Positions 1 to 8,853 of a stretch of 64,000 bases of DNA are shown here, in pieces. Below the pieces are notes generated by a model that was not told the origin of the DNA, did no database searches, and saw only the letters and a list, made by a program, of their open reading frames with translations. The position numbers and the translations under genes are program-made. Source of the DNA: Halobacillus sp. Marseille-P3879 (GTDB lineage Bacteria > Bacillota > Bacilli > Bacillales > Halobacillaceae); assembly GCF_900240285.1 (NCBI RefSeq), contig NZ_OESS01000003.1, forward strand, positions 558,001 to 622,000, read 5' to 3'. Position 1 is the stretch's first letter, and the number at the start of each line of letters is the position of its first letter.

Positions 1-54
1 AAGAGTGCTGTTTATAGAAGGTTAGAAGAGGAAATTATCGTCTTAGCATTGTAA
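1..54 (+). CDS. 3' end of an upstream gene (partial, unidentified)
   Basis: The first 17 codons of frame 1 are open and end in TAA at 52-54. They encode a charged, amphipathic tail (RRLEEEIIVLAL). This could be the C-terminus of a plus-strand gene that begins before the window. Too little is present to name a family. A short AAGG/CCTT hairpin followed by T-rich sequence lies just after it (59-80) and would fit a weak terminator. Confidence 0.3.
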   Translation, partial: KSAVYRRLEEEIIVLAL

Positions 55-390
55 TGACAAGGGTTACCTTTATTTTCTTCTTTTTATATCTTTATGACCA
101 ATTGGAATTACAAGGAAAAGACGCATAATAATTGGAAAAACAAGTGGGTTGACAAGGTTTTAAACTCCTATTGTTTTTTACGTTTGTTACGGTAATGTTA
201 CAACCGTTAAAATTAGTGACATACGAGAATCTCGATTAATATTTCCCTGGAAATACAGCATAATCAGACAGCTTCATTTACAAAAATACCTAAACACACA
301 AGTTTTGTCGTAAGACTATAGATATAGTATAGTTAGAGTATGAGTGAGTTTTCAGAAAATAGTGAGGCAGAAGTGAGGGGATCTGAGTAA
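55..390. other. intergenic leader of the yeaC operon
   Basis: This AT-rich stretch has no credible coding sequence. Its only supported feature is the candidate sigma-A promoter at 305-333, which leaves a leader of about 50 nt before yeaC. No riboswitch or T-box signature was seen. Confidence 0.5.
305..333 (+). promoter_or_regulatory. candidate sigma-A promoter for yeaC-yeaD-yebA
   Basis: TTGTCG (305-310) and TATAGT (328-333) are separated by 17 bp, matching the vegetative consensus at 4/6 and 5/6 positions. The start of transcription would fall near 340. Confidence 0.5.
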
Positions 391-1356
391 ATGAGTAATC
401 AAGCATTCTTATATCATCCAAAAATATCGGAAGTTTTAAAGAATATTAATAGAGTTATGATCGGAAAAGATGAGGAAGCCTTACTAAGTGTTGTGGCTTT
501 ACTGGCAAAAGGGCATGTACTGTTGGAAGATGTTCCTGGCGTTGGAAAAACCATGCTTGTTCGGACGTTAGCTAAATCACTGGACTGCGATTTTAAACGG
601 ATTCAATTCACCCCTGACTTATTACCTTCGGATGTAACCGGTGTGTCGATATATAACCCAAAAACGCTCGAGTTCGAGTTTCGTGCAGGACCTATCCTTG
701 GGAATATAGTACTTGCAGATGAAATTAATCGAACTTCCCCAAAGACCCAGTCTGCTTTACTTGAAGGTATGGAAGAAACGAATATTACGGTTGATGGAGA
801 AGCGGTGCCGCTTAAAAGCCCATTCTTTGTTATGGCTACTCAGAACCCTATTGAGTATGAAGGAACATACCCACTTCCTGAAGCTCAATTGGATCGTTTC
901 TTATTAAAGCTGAAAATGGGCTATCCAACAGCGACACAGGAAATGGAAATGCTGGCTCGTACGTCCGGCAGTCATCCAATTCATGAAGTGAAAGCGGTTA
1001 TCAGCAGGGAGGAACTGACAGAGTTGCAGAAAGAAGTTGAGTCGGTATATGTGGACTCCACAGTTCATCGCTATATTGTTGACTTAGTCACAGGCACAAG
1101 AACCCATGAAGGCGTGTATCTGGGTGTCTCCCCCCGTGGATCGATTGCTTTAATGAAGGCAGCGAAAGCATATGCATTCGTTCAGGATCGGGATTATGTC
1201 CTTCCGGATGATGTTAAGTTTTTAGCCGAATATGTACTCTCCCACCGAATTATTCTGACATCTGAAAGCAAGTTCGAAGGGGCAGTTCCAGAGCAGGTTA
1301 TTTCTGAGGTTCTTTCCAATATAACTGTACCTGTACAGAGGAATGTAAGTGAATGA
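391..1356 (+). CDS. yeaC: MoxR-family AAA+ ATPase
   Basis: A 321-residue MoxR-type AAA+ ATPase. The Walker A loop (GVGKT, residues 50-54), Walker B (IVLADE, about 106-111) followed by INRTSP, and the sensor stretch MATQNP are all visible. MoxR ATPases act as chaperones that assemble or activate partner proteins, usually encoded next door as a DUF58 protein. Here the stop overlaps the DUF58 start by 4 nt (ATGA), indicating translational coupling. The ATG is preceded by a purine-rich ribosome site (gaggggatc). Order and sequence match B. subtilis yeaC-yeaD-yebA. The natural substrate of this operon is not known, so the role is family-level only. Confidence 0.93.
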   Translation: MSNQAFLYHPKISEVLKNINRVMIGKDEEALLSVVALLAKGHVLLEDVPGVGKTMLVRTLAKSLDCDFKRIQFTPDLLPSDVTGVSIYNPKTLEFEFRAGPILGNIVLADEINRTSPKTQSALLEGMEETNITVDGEAVPLKSPFFVMATQNPIEYEGTYPLPEAQLDRFLLKLKMGYPTATQEMEMLARTSGSHPIHEVKAVISREELTELQKEVESVYVDSTVHRYIVDLVTGTRTHEGVYLGVSPRGSIALMKAAKAYAFVQDRDYVLPDDVKFLAEYVLSHRIILTSESKFEGAVPEQVISEVLSNITVPVQRNVSE

Positions 1357-2618
1357 GACAAACCTTTCATTTTACAGCGAGACTCATCACTGTCTCTTTG
1401 CTGTTTGCGGTTCTTTTTTCTTACGCTATGTTTCAGGGAGGCTTTGTAAGCTGGTTTTTATTTTATAGTTTTCTTCCTTTTTTACTCTATATGACAGCTT
1501 TAACCTTTTACCGTCTGGATAAATGGGAAGTCACGCGACATCTTTCCAAACGAGCTGCAACAGCAGGGGAAACAATAGATGTAAAGATTACGATTGACCG
1601 GCGTTTTCCTTTTCCAATGTATTATTGTGTAATCGAAGAATACTTACCTAAGTCATTGATGTATAGAGACATACACATAGAAAAATACCGGCAAATGGGT
1701 GATTTCTCCGCAACCAGGGAAATGAGGCAGGTAAAGAGAATATCATTCCCCTGGTTTAAGCGTCGCATCAGCTACCGGTATCAGCTCGAAAAGGTCCCAA
1801 GAGGAGAACATCATTTAAAAGCACTGCGTGTGAAAACAGGCGACTTCTTTGGTTTTATTAAAAAGGAGTACATTTATGATCTGGACGAGCAATTTCTTGT
1901 TTTTCCTTACCACAGACCTGTAAAGCTTACCGAGAAAGCATACAGCTTTGAACAGGGAGCAAGTCCCTCTTTTAAATTGAATGAAAAAAACACCAATGTT
2001 GTGTCAGGGGTAAGAGAATATGTACCGGGGGATAGATTCTCCTGGATTGACTGGAAAAATACAGCAAAGAGTAACCAGATGATGACAAAGGAATTTGAAC
2101 AGGAAAAAAGCGTAGACATGCTGCTGATTTTAAACGGTGTTCACAGCAGCAGTACTACTCCGCTCAGTTTTGAAGGTGCTGTGGAGTTTAGTGCTTCATT
2201 GCTTGAGGAACTGCAAAAGAAGTCTTCGCAGCTTGCCTTTATGACACTCGGTGATCACAAAAGGTATTACTCTTTTCAGCAGGACTATCAGCATAAAGAC
2301 CAAATTCATCGTCACTTAGCAGGGATTAAAGATATCGGACAGACTTCGTTTGCTAAACAAGTTGAACAAGAACGTTCTCAAATTCCATCAGGTATCGTAC
2401 TCTTATTTGTTAGTCATCAGCTGGACCATCAATTGGTCGAAACGATGACCAGGCTGGCTCAAAAAAGTAAAAAAGTGGTGTTCTTCTTTGTAAGATCTAA
2501 GGACCTGATGGATTTTGAAGACCATAAATTAATTAAAAAACTTTCTAATAACAAAGTGATTGTGAATTTGCTTACAGAAGAAGAATTAACTAAGCCGGAA
2601 TTTGAGGTGATTACATAA
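1353..2618 (+). CDS. yeaD: DUF58 domain membrane protein
   Basis: A 421-residue protein with two hydrophobic segments near the N-terminus (about residues 11-28 and 33-52) and a large soluble domain after them. The typical DUF58 core VREYVPGD..RxIDWKxTA is present (VREYVPGDRFSWIDWKNTA). DUF58 proteins form vWA-like folds and occur with MoxR ATPases and transglutaminase-like membrane proteins, as here. It overlaps yeaC by 4 nt and touches yebA through a TAATG junction, so the three genes are almost certainly co-translated. The biochemical function is unproven in the family. Confidence 0.9.
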   Translation: MRQTFHFTARLITVSLLFAVLFSYAMFQGGFVSWFLFYSFLPFLLYMTALTFYRLDKWEVTRHLSKRAATAGETIDVKITIDRRFPFPMYYCVIEEYLPKSLMYRDIHIEKYRQMGDFSATREMRQVKRISFPWFKRRISYRYQLEKVPRGEHHLKALRVKTGDFFGFIKKEYIYDLDEQFLVFPYHRPVKLTEKAYSFEQGASPSFKLNEKNTNVVSGVREYVPGDRFSWIDWKNTAKSNQMMTKEFEQEKSVDMLLILNGVHSSSTTPLSFEGAVEFSASLLEELQKKSSQLAFMTLGDHKRYYSFQQDYQHKDQIHRHLAGIKDIGQTSFAKQVEQERSQIPSGIVLLFVSHQLDHQLVETMTRLAQKSKKVVFFFVRSKDLMDFEDHKLIKKLSNNKVIVNLLTEEELTKPEFEVIT

Positions 2619-4840
2619 TGAACCTCACATCCACACACCAGCGGTTTTATCAGATTGCCATCTATATCAGCGGTTTCTTTTTGTTTATGGAATGGCTTCG
2701 TCCGCTTGAAATTATTGGAGAGTTTAATAACGTCAGCATCTTTTTTATTTATGCAGCGTTTTGTTTTTTTATTTCATTTATACAGTTGAATTGGGTCGTA
2801 TCTGTTCCTTTGAAACTTTTAGGACTTATCTTTATTATAGATGGTCTTTACATTGGAGAGCGTATATTCAGCAGCAATTGGTTCACGATTATTTATGATC
2901 AAATCCTGTATAACATTCAGGTGATTCAAGGGCAGCAGTGGTGGCAGATGACTCCTATGTTTAGGAGTATGCTTTTTCTGGTCCTTCTATGGTTGATGAG
3001 TTATCTGTTGTTTTATTGGTTTATTGTCGCTAAACGGATGCTGGTCTTTGTATTACTAACAATTATTTATGTTACGGTAGTCGATACTTTTACGATATAT
3101 GAAGGAAAATGGGCGATTATCCGTACTTTTACATTAGCTATGATTTCTCTTGGCTTATCTCACTTTTATAAAGAAATGGAAAAAGAAGAGATTTCCTTTA
3201 AAAGTAACTCGGCTTCATTTATCTGGTTAATCCCACTTGCCGGGATGATCATTTTCTCGTTATTCATAGGCTATTCATCACCTAAGCTTACTCCTCAGTG
3301 GCCGGATCCTGTTCCTTACTTAACGAGCGGAAATCCGGGAGCTGGCCCAGGCGGCGGAGCAGGCGGCCCTGTGCAGAAGGTCGGCTATGGTGAAAATGAT
3401 TCGAGGCTGGGCGGGGGATTCGTTCAAGATGATACCCCTGTCTTTCAAGCTTTTGCACAGGAGGAACAGTACTGGAGAATTGAGTCAAAAGATACGTACA
3501 CAGGAAAAGGATGGGAAGATACCCTGGATGGTGAGAAGAGTGCCGTTTCTCCTGATGATCTAGAGTTTGAAACTTTTACCGATCAAGTAGAAACCGAAGA
3601 GAGTTCCACTTATTTAAATTTCACTGCCGAAGCTAATTTTAATAAACTCGTTTACCCGTATGGTGCTCGTTCCATAGAACAGTTACCGAATAATACGATA
3701 CTTGAGCTTCACAGTAACACGGGGGAAATAGACACGATTAGAGATGGAAGCATGACGCAGGTAGAAGAATATCTGCTCGAGTACGATGCTCCTTCTTTTG
3801 AATATAACGAATTACGTGAAGCTGACAGTGAAGATCCAGAAGAAATAAGGGAACAATATACACAGCTGCCCGATAATCTTCCTGCCCGAGTAGGTAATCT
3901 TGCGGAGCAGATCATTGAAGAGGAAGATAACCGTTATGATCAGGCAAAGGCAGTAGAAGCCTATTTTGCAGCCAATGGTTTTGAGTATTCCACGGAAGAT
4001 GTAGAAGTTCCTGAAGAAAATGAGGATTATGTTGACCAATTTTTATTTGAAACAAAAATGGGTTATTGTGATAACTTTTCAACATCAATGGTCGTGCTTC
4101 TTCGCTCTCAAGGCATACCAGCCCGGTGGGTAAAAGGGTTTACGGGAGGGGAAACGACAGGCGGAACCGAGACGATCGATGGAGAGGACCTTAATGTATA
4201 TGAAGTAACAAGCGGCAATGCCCATTCCTGGGTAGAAGTTTATTTCCCTGACCAGGGGTGGGTACCCTTTGAGCCTACTCAAGGGTTCTCTAACAATACG
4301 GATTTTTATTTGGATGTGGAAAGTGACAACGATAGTGATCCGGAGACAGAAGAAGAAAATGAGGAATCTTCGAGAGCTGATGAAGAGGATCCGGCAAACC
4401 CGAACCAGCAAGCTGAAGAGGAAGGCGCAGAATCTGAAGAAGATAATAGTGCTGCAGGCGGAGACGGGAGCAGCAGTCTGGTCCCGCTGTGGATTACCAG
4501 TGGAATCCTGCTTCTCGGAGCAGCTGTTCTTTACTTTACAAGGTTCCGCTGGCTCGCAGCCTATCACGACCGTAAGTTAAAAAATAATCCTAATCGGAAG
4601 ACGTTTGAACAAGCATTTCTATTTCTATTGAAGCTCCTCGAGAAAAGAGACTTAAAACGAAGGTCTCATGAGACACTTCGGGACTTTTCCCGCAAGGTAG
4701 ATGCCCGCTACCAATCAAATGACATGCGTCAATTAACGACCTATTACGAACGGCTTCTGTACCGTAATGAAATCGATCAGAAGCAGATGGGCAAGGTCAC
4801 AGAATTATGGGAAAATTTAATTAAAAAAGCATTGTCTTGA
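2618..4840 (+). CDS. yebA: membrane-anchored transglutaminase-like protein (DUF3488/DUF4129 type)
   Basis: A 740-residue protein built as about six N-terminal membrane helices (first 230 residues), a Gly-rich linker, an extracellular domain, and a transglutaminase/protease-like core. Then come a very acidic linker (about 567-615), a further helix (about 621-645) and a C-terminal cytoplasmic DUF4129-like tail. The catalytic triad is readable as Cys in KMGYCDNFS (near 482), His in GNAHSWVEV (near 534) and the Asp/Glu position in WVPFEPT. Such proteins accompany MoxR and DUF58 partners and may act on cell-envelope proteins. That last point is inference. The acidic linker fits a halophilic lifestyle. 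Confidence 0.9.
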   Translation: MNLTSTHQRFYQIAIYISGFFLFMEWLRPLEIIGEFNNVSIFFIYAAFCFFISFIQLNWVVSVPLKLLGLIFIIDGLYIGERIFSSNWFTIIYDQILYNIQVIQGQQWWQMTPMFRSMLFLVLLWLMSYLLFYWFIVAKRMLVFVLLTIIYVTVVDTFTIYEGKWAIIRTFTLAMISLGLSHFYKEMEKEEISFKSNSASFIWLIPLAGMIIFSLFIGYSSPKLTPQWPDPVPYLTSGNPGAGPGGGAGGPVQKVGYGENDSRLGGGFVQDDTPVFQAFAQEEQYWRIESKDTYTGKGWEDTLDGEKSAVSPDDLEFETFTDQVETEESSTYLNFTAEANFNKLVYPYGARSIEQLPNNTILELHSNTGEIDTIRDGSMTQVEEYLLEYDAPSFEYNELREADSEDPEEIREQYTQLPDNLPARVGNLAEQIIEEEDNRYDQAKAVEAYFAANGFEYSTEDVEVPEENEDYVDQFLFETKMGYCDNFSTSMVVLLRSQGIPARWVKGFTGGETTGGTETIDGEDLNVYEVTSGNAHSWVEVYFPDQGWVPFEPTQGFSNNTDFYLDVESDNDSDPETEEENEESSRADEEDPANPNQQAEEEGAESEEDNSAAGGDGSSSLVPLWITSGILLLGAAVLYFTRFRWLAAYHDRKLKNNPNRKTFEQAFLFLLKLLEKRDLKRRSHETLRDFSRKVDARYQSNDMRQLTTYYERLLYRNEIDQKQMGKVTELWENLIKKALS

Positions 4841-4865
4841 TTCCCGTCGTTGCGGTTGATAGAAT
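4837..4865 (+). promoter_or_regulatory. candidate promoter for guaA
   Basis: TTGATT (4837-4842, overlapping the yebA stop codon) and TAGAAT (4860-4865) have a 17-bp spacer. Transcription would start near 4872, just before the riboswitch aptamer, which supports the assignment. Confidence 0.6.
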
Positions 4866-4883
4866 GAATGAAATTAATCATCA

Positions 4884-4956
4884 ACCTTCATATATCCTCG
4901 GCAATATGGGCCGAAAGTCTCTACCGGAGCACCGTAAATGCTCTGACTATGAAGGC
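4884..4956 (+). promoter_or_regulatory. guanine riboswitch aptamer (guaA)
   Basis: Purine-riboswitch architecture is complete. P1 is CCTTCATA/TATGAAGG, followed by the P2 loop with CAATATGGG and the invariant loop and junction strings AGTCTCTACC and ACCGTAAAT. The specificity nucleotide is C in GACTATG, which in this family (position 74) predicts guanine/hypoxanthine rather than adenine. The 3' strand of P1 (TGAAGGCAG, 4950-4958) can instead pair with CTGCCTTCA at 4989-4997, forming an antiterminator when ligand is absent. Confidence 0.95.
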
Positions 4957-4979
4957 AGGAATCGTGTAGTGTTTTGGAC

Positions 4980-5031
4980 ATGGACTTCTGCCTTCACCGT
5001 ATTATTCCGGGGAGGAGAAGTCCATTTTTTT
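4980..5031 (+). terminator. riboswitch-controlled terminator before guaA
   Basis: The 10-bp stem ATGGACTTCT (4980-4989) / AGAAGTCCAT (5016-5025) is followed by TTTTTTAT. Its 5' arm borders the antiterminator partner CTGCCTTCA, so guanine binding should favour termination before guaA. Confidence 0.92.
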
Positions 5032-5080
5032 ATATAACAGGTCGATAGAATGTGAAGTAGGAAAAGGAGAGGTACTTATT

Positions 5081-6619
5081 ATGGAACAAATCCAAGGCAT
5101 GATTCTCGTGCTTGACTTTGGCAGTCAGTATAATCAGCTGATCACCCGTCGTATCCGCGAATTCGGCGTGTACAGTGAACTGCGCTCCCACAAGATTTCA
5201 GTAGAAGAGATTAAGGAATTAAACCCGAGCGGGATCATTCTATCCGGCGGTCCTAACAGCGTATACGGAGAGAACAGCTTCCGATGCGATGAAGATTTAT
5301 TCGAATTAGGGATCCCTGTACTTGGCATCTGCTATGGGATGCAGCTGATGACCCATCACTTTAATGGAAAGGTTGAGCGTGCTCATCAGCGTGAATATGG
5401 CAAAGCTGAGATCGCTATATCCCAGGATCCTGTCCTCTTCCGTAAAACTCCTAAAGCTCAGACGGTATGGATGAGTCACAGTGATAAAGTGATTGAAGCG
5501 CCGGCAGGCTTTACCGTTGAGGCGACCAGCCCTACCTGTCCGGTTGCAGCTATTGGAAATGATGAAAAGCGTATGTACGGCGTCCAATTCCATCCCGAAG
5601 TCCGTCATTCAGAATATGGGAATGATATTTTACGCAGCTTCGTTTTTGACGTTTGTGAAGCAACAGACGACTGGACAATGGAGCACATTGTTGAGCTGGA
5701 GGTTGAAAAAATCCGTGCCGAAGTGGGTGACCGGAAAGTATTATGTGCCCTGAGCGGCGGAGTGGACTCTTCAGTGGTTGCCGCTTTAATTCATAGAGCT
5801 ATTGGAGATCAGCTTACTTGTATCTTTGTAGACCACGGGCTGCTGCGTAAAAATGAAGCCGATGATGTTATGCGGACGCTTGGCGATGGTTTTAACATGA
5901 ATATCATTAAAGTGGACGCTAAAGACCGTTTCCTCAGTAAGCTCGAAGGAGTAGCGGATCCCGAGAAAAAACGTAAAATTATCGGAAATGAATTTATTTA
6001 TGTATTTGACGATGAAGCAGACAAGCTTCGTGACATTGATTATTTAGCTCAAGGCACTCTCTACACGGATATAATTGAGAGTGGAACAGATACTGCCCAA
6101 ACCATTAAGTCTCACCATAACGTGGGCGGACTGCCGGAAGACATGGAATTTAAATTGATTGAACCCTTAAATACTTTATTTAAAGATGAAGTTAGAGCTT
6201 TAGGCACAGAGCTTGGAGTCCCTGATCATATAGTTTGGCGTCAGCCTTTCCCAGGGCCGGGGCTGGCGATACGCATATTAGGTGCCGTTTCCGAAGAGAA
6301 GCTGGAAATCGTTCGAGAATCTGATGCCATTCTAAGAGAAGAAATAAAGAACGCGGGGCTTGACCGTGATATATGGCAGTACTTTACCGTGCTCCCGGAT
6401 ATCCGTTCTGTCGGAGTCATGGGGGATGAGCGTACGTATGACCACACGATAGGGATTCGTGCTGTTACTTCTATTGATGGAATGACTTCAGATTGGGCAC
6501 GTATTCCATGGGAAGTACTGGAGCGGATTTCAAACCGTATTGTGAATGAAGTTAATCATGTCAACCGCGTCGTATATGACGTAACAAGCAAGCCGCCTGC
6601 TACTATCGAATGGGAATAA
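5081..6619 (+). CDS. guaA: GMP synthase (glutamine-hydrolysing)
   Basis: A 512-residue enzyme converting XMP, ATP and glutamine to GMP in the cytoplasm, the last step of guanine nucleotide synthesis. The N-terminal class-I amidotransferase has its nucleophile Cys84 in GICYGMQ and the His-Glu pair in QFHPEV (near 172). The ATP pyrophosphatase domain has the P-loop SGGVDSS (about 225-231), and the C-terminal dimerisation domain ends in the conserved PPATIEWE. The ribosome site is AAAGGAGAG ahead of the ATG. Expression is predicted to be shut off by guanine through the upstream riboswitch and terminator. B. subtilis guaA, as I recall, lacks this riboswitch, whereas Oceanobacillus guaA has it. 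Confidence 0.98.
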   Translation: MEQIQGMILVLDFGSQYNQLITRRIREFGVYSELRSHKISVEEIKELNPSGIILSGGPNSVYGENSFRCDEDLFELGIPVLGICYGMQLMTHHFNGKVERAHQREYGKAEIAISQDPVLFRKTPKAQTVWMSHSDKVIEAPAGFTVEATSPTCPVAAIGNDEKRMYGVQFHPEVRHSEYGNDILRSFVFDVCEATDDWTMEHIVELEVEKIRAEVGDRKVLCALSGGVDSSVVAALIHRAIGDQLTCIFVDHGLLRKNEADDVMRTLGDGFNMNIIKVDAKDRFLSKLEGVADPEKKRKIIGNEFIYVFDDEADKLRDIDYLAQGTLYTDIIESGTDTAQTIKSHHNVGGLPEDMEFKLIEPLNTLFKDEVRALGTELGVPDHIVWRQPFPGPGLAIRILGAVSEEKLEIVRESDAILREEIKNAGLDRDIWQYFTVLPDIRSVGVMGDERTYDHTIGIRAVTSIDGMTSDWARIPWEVLERISNRIVNEVNHVNRVVYDVTSKPPATIEWE

Positions 6620-6644
6620 GCGAATGATAAGACGAATAAAATAG

Positions 6645-6656
6645 CCGAACGTTCGG
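6645..6656. promoter_or_regulatory. candidate PurR box palindrome
   Basis: CCGAACGTTCGG is a perfect 12-bp palindrome flanked by A/T. Each half carries the CCGAAC core of the Bacillus PurR box. It lies about 10 bp upstream of the -35 element of the pbuG promoter. It could also fold as a short hairpin before TTTT and serve as a weak guaA terminator. Unlike the purE operator it lacks the usual spacing between two boxes. Confidence 0.45.
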
Positions 6657-6664
6657 ATTTTAGG

Positions 6665-6693
6665 TTGACGAATTTTGTCGTCCTTAGTAAGAT
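6665..6693 (+). promoter_or_regulatory. candidate promoter for pbuG
   Basis: TTGACG (6665-6670) and TAAGAT (6688-6693) are 17 bp apart. The predicted start near 6700 precedes the aptamer by about 15 nt. Confidence 0.5.
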
Positions 6694-6714
6694 AAGAATG
6701 TAAAAAAAGTAGAT

Positions 6715-6790
6715 AAACTGTCGTATAATTTTGGGGATATGGCCCATGAGTTTCTACCGGACTACCGTAAATGGTCTGACTACGTCAAGA
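6715..6790 (+). promoter_or_regulatory. guanine riboswitch aptamer (pbuG)
   Basis: All invariant parts are present: TATAAT at the P1/P2 junction, GGGGATATGGCCC forming P2, TTTCTACCGG, ACCGTAAATGGTC forming P3, and GACTACG closing P1. The C in GACTA predicts guanine specificity. P1 contains one mismatch. The TATAAT here belongs to the aptamer and should not be read as a -10 box. Confidence 0.95.
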
Positions 6791-6842
6791 AATAACCACA
6801 CGTTTGAGCAGCGTGAGGTTCATTCTTTAGTAGTTCTGTGTA

Positions 6843-6884
6843 GAACGCACTCTTGGTCCCTGGCTGAGAGTGCGTTCTTTTTTC
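6843..6884 (+). terminator. riboswitch-controlled terminator before pbuG
   Basis: A perfect 11-bp stem GAACGCACTCT (6843-6853) / AGAGTGCGTTC (6867-6877) is followed by seven or more T residues. It lies about 160 nt upstream of pbuG. Confidence 0.92.
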
Positions 6885-6923
6885 ATTTAAAATAGGGCCC
6901 GCCGGCGCCGTCTCTTCAATACG

Positions 6924-7008
6924 ATAGTTTTTTATACTTTTAAAAATGTTTAACTTTGGTAAAACAACAAAGTATAAAAACTACGACTTCCGCCATTGGA
7001 CTTGGCGG
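6924..7008 (+). repeat. two further inverted repeats in the pbuG leader
   Basis: Downstream of the riboswitch terminator, TAGTTTTTTATACTTT (6925-6940) is matched by AAAGTATAAAAACTA (6969-6983), an almost perfect 15-bp inverted repeat with one bulge. It is followed by CCGCC (6990-6994) / GGCGG (7004-7008), just before the pbuG ribosome site. A GC-rich self-complementary run (GGGCCC, GCCGGC, GGCGCC) lies at 6895-6910. No standard riboswitch explains these. Confidence 0.6.
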
Positions 7009-7046
7009 TAATCCAAAGTTTTTCTAATAAAGGGGAGGAAAGAAAG

Positions 7047-8381
7047 ATGAAGAAGTTTTTTAAGTTTGAGGAACACGGTACAAATTACCGCACAGAGTTC
7101 CTTGCAGGGATGACAACCTTCCTGGCTATGGCTTACATTTTATTCGTAAACCCGTCTACACTCGCTCTTACAGGAATAGATGAGCTGCCTGAAGGCGTAA
7201 CACGGATTGATGAAGGAGCAGTATTTACAGCTACAGCTATAGCGGCTGCCATCGGAACCTTAATTATGGGAGTACTGGCCAAATACCCGATTGCACTGGC
7301 ACCCGGCATGGGCTTGAACGCCTTTTTCGCCTACACAGTAGTGTTAGGCTATGGAATCCCGTGGGAAACAGCGTTAGCCGGCGTATTAGCTTCTGGACTT
7401 ATTTTTATTGTATTAACATTAACAGGATTACGCCAAAAAATTATTAACTCAATTCCAGCTAATTTAAAACTGGCTGTCGGCGCAGGTATCGGACTGTTTA
7501 TTGCTTTTATAGGTTTTCAAAACTCCGGGATTGTTCAGGGCAACGAAGATACCCTCGTAGCGCTTGGAGATCTTACGCAGTCGACAACCTTACTGGCCGT
7601 GTTTGGAATTGTGGTGTCGGTTATGCTGCTGGCACTGGGAATTAAAGGCGGTATATTTTACGGCATGATTATCACTGCAATTGCCGGAATGGTTACTGGA
7701 TTAATTGCACCACCGACAGGGATGGGAGATATCGTAGGTCCAGCACCAAGCATGGAACCAACATTTGGAGCAGCTCTCACTCATTTTGGTGAAATTTTCA
7801 CTATAGAAATGCTCGTCGTCATTCTAACATTCTTATTCGTTGATTTCTTCGATACAGCAGGTACACTTGTAGCCGTGGCCACACAGGCTGGTTACATGAA
7901 AGACAACAAGCTTCCACGCGCCGGCCGTGCTCTTTTTGCAGACTCAGCTGCTACTGTGGCCGGAGCTGTTGCCGGAACATCAACCACAACCTCTTATATT
8001 GAATCAACTGCTGGGGTTGGTGCAGGAGGGAGAACAGGATTTGCTTCTGTCGTTACAGCCGGATTCTTCCTGTTAGCTCTGTTCTTTTCACCGCTGTTAT
8101 CTGTCGTCACAGCTGAAGTAACAGCACCCGCACTTATCATTGTCGGTGTACTCATGGCCTCTACCTTAAAGAACATTGATTGGGATCAATTTGAAATCGC
8201 TGTGCCCGCCTTCTTTACTATTGCAGCCATGCCGTTAACGTACAGCATCGCCACAGGAATTGCGATCGGGTTTATCTTTTATCCCATTACTCTTCTATTA
8301 AAAGGAAGAGGAAAAGAGATTCACCCGATTATGTATTTCTTATTTGTAATCTTCCTTCTCTACTTTATATTCTTAGCTTAA
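7047..8381 (+). CDS. pbuG: guanine/hypoxanthine permease, NCS2/AzgA-like
   Basis: A 444-residue integral membrane transporter of the AzgA-type nucleobase permease family, importing hypoxanthine and guanine, probably with protons. The N-terminus carries the family string EFLAGMTTFLAMAYILFVNP, and the centre has FDTAGTL and the GTSTTTSYIES signature used for substrate binding. There are around 12-14 hydrophobic helices. The ATG at 7047 was chosen because AAAGGGGAGGAAAG lies 4-15 nt upstream. An in-frame TTG 51 nt earlier has no ribosome site. A guanine riboswitch controls it. The neighbour guaA shares the same type of control, so import and GMP formation respond together. Confidence 0.96.
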   Translation: MKKFFKFEEHGTNYRTEFLAGMTTFLAMAYILFVNPSTLALTGIDELPEGVTRIDEGAVFTATAIAAAIGTLIMGVLAKYPIALAPGMGLNAFFAYTVVLGYGIPWETALAGVLASGLIFIVLTLTGLRQKIINSIPANLKLAVGAGIGLFIAFIGFQNSGIVQGNEDTLVALGDLTQSTTLLAVFGIVVSVMLLALGIKGGIFYGMIITAIAGMVTGLIAPPTGMGDIVGPAPSMEPTFGAALTHFGEIFTIEMLVVILTFLFVDFFDTAGTLVAVATQAGYMKDNKLPRAGRALFADSAATVAGAVAGTSTTTSYIESTAGVGAGGRTGFASVVTAGFFLLALFFSPLLSVVTAEVTAPALIIVGVLMASTLKNIDWDQFEIAVPAFFTIAAMPLTYSIATGIAIGFIFYPITLLLKGRGKEIHPIMYFLFVIFLLYFIFLA

Positions 8382-8400
8382 GCGCTATGCAGGACAGAAG

Positions 8401-8424
8401 AAAGGCCCTCATATAGAGGGCCGA
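8401..8424. terminator. bidirectional terminator between pbuG and the Hsp20 gene
   Basis: GGCCCTC (8404-8410) / GAGGGCC (8416-8422) forms a perfect 7-bp stem with loop ATATA, between converging genes. The minus strand continues TTTCTTC, so it best terminates the Hsp20 gene and may also stop pbuG transcripts. Confidence 0.7.
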
Positions 8425-8427
8425 CTC

Positions 8428-8853
8428 TTATTCATCTTCAAGGTGACGGATCTTAATTGGTTTCTGGCGAGTAGAATCTGTAATAAATCGGTACAGCTGA
8501 ATAATAAGAAGTCCATGTTTATACGTCGCTTCCATCTTATCGCTGCGAACAGGAAAAGGAAGGTCGATTGATCTCTCAAAGGCCCCTGTAGCAATCTCGG
8601 ACTTCAGCTGGTGCCCGCCTCTGTGGTGGATGTCGATTGTTCCTTTCAAGGTCAGTGTTGCATGATCGACAAGAACATCCACGTTTTTAGGGTGGTTCAT
8701 CCCTGGTATGTTCACTATACAAGTGACTTCGTTGTCGTATTGGTACACATTCATTTGGGGGATGGACGGTTTCATAAACCCTTCAAATTCACCCCAGAAA
8801 TCCTGACCGAAGAAGCGGTCGAAGTTCTTTTTCCAGTCATCAAATTGTTTCAT
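8428..8853 (-). CDS. small heat-shock protein, Hsp20/alpha-crystallin family
   Basis: A 141-residue protein with an alpha-crystallin-like domain: a short N-terminal arm rich in Phe/Trp (FDRFFGQDFWGEF), then the beta-sandwich from VYQYDNEVTCIVNIPGM to the closing strand. The typical A-x-Y-x-x-G-L-L-x-I ending is visible as ATYKHGLLIIQ. Hsp20 proteins hold unfolding proteins, and some Bacillaceae members are spore-coat associated. The start used is ATG at 8853, although GGAGG lies 12 nt upstream. An earlier ATG, 5 nt after GGAGG, opens a six-codon frame (MKHETI, stop) that overlaps the start. No B. subtilis-like gene sits at this position in the otherwise collinear region. Confidence 0.85.
   Translation of the reverse strand: MKQFDDWKKNFDRFFGQDFWGEFEGFMKPSIPQMNVYQYDNEVTCIVNIPGMNHPKNVDVLVDHATLTLKGTIDIHHRGGHQLKSEIATGAFERSIDLPFPVRSDKMEATYKHGLLIIQLYRFITDSTRQKPIKIRHLEDE

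Noticed and set aside
4085-4567. 160-codon minus-strand frame inside yebA
   Set aside because: Shadow of the transglutaminase gene, which has clear catalytic motifs and operon coupling.
6725-6730. TATAAT before pbuG as a -10 promoter element
   Set aside because: It is the conserved P1/P2 junction of the purine riboswitch, and no -35 element is placed correctly.
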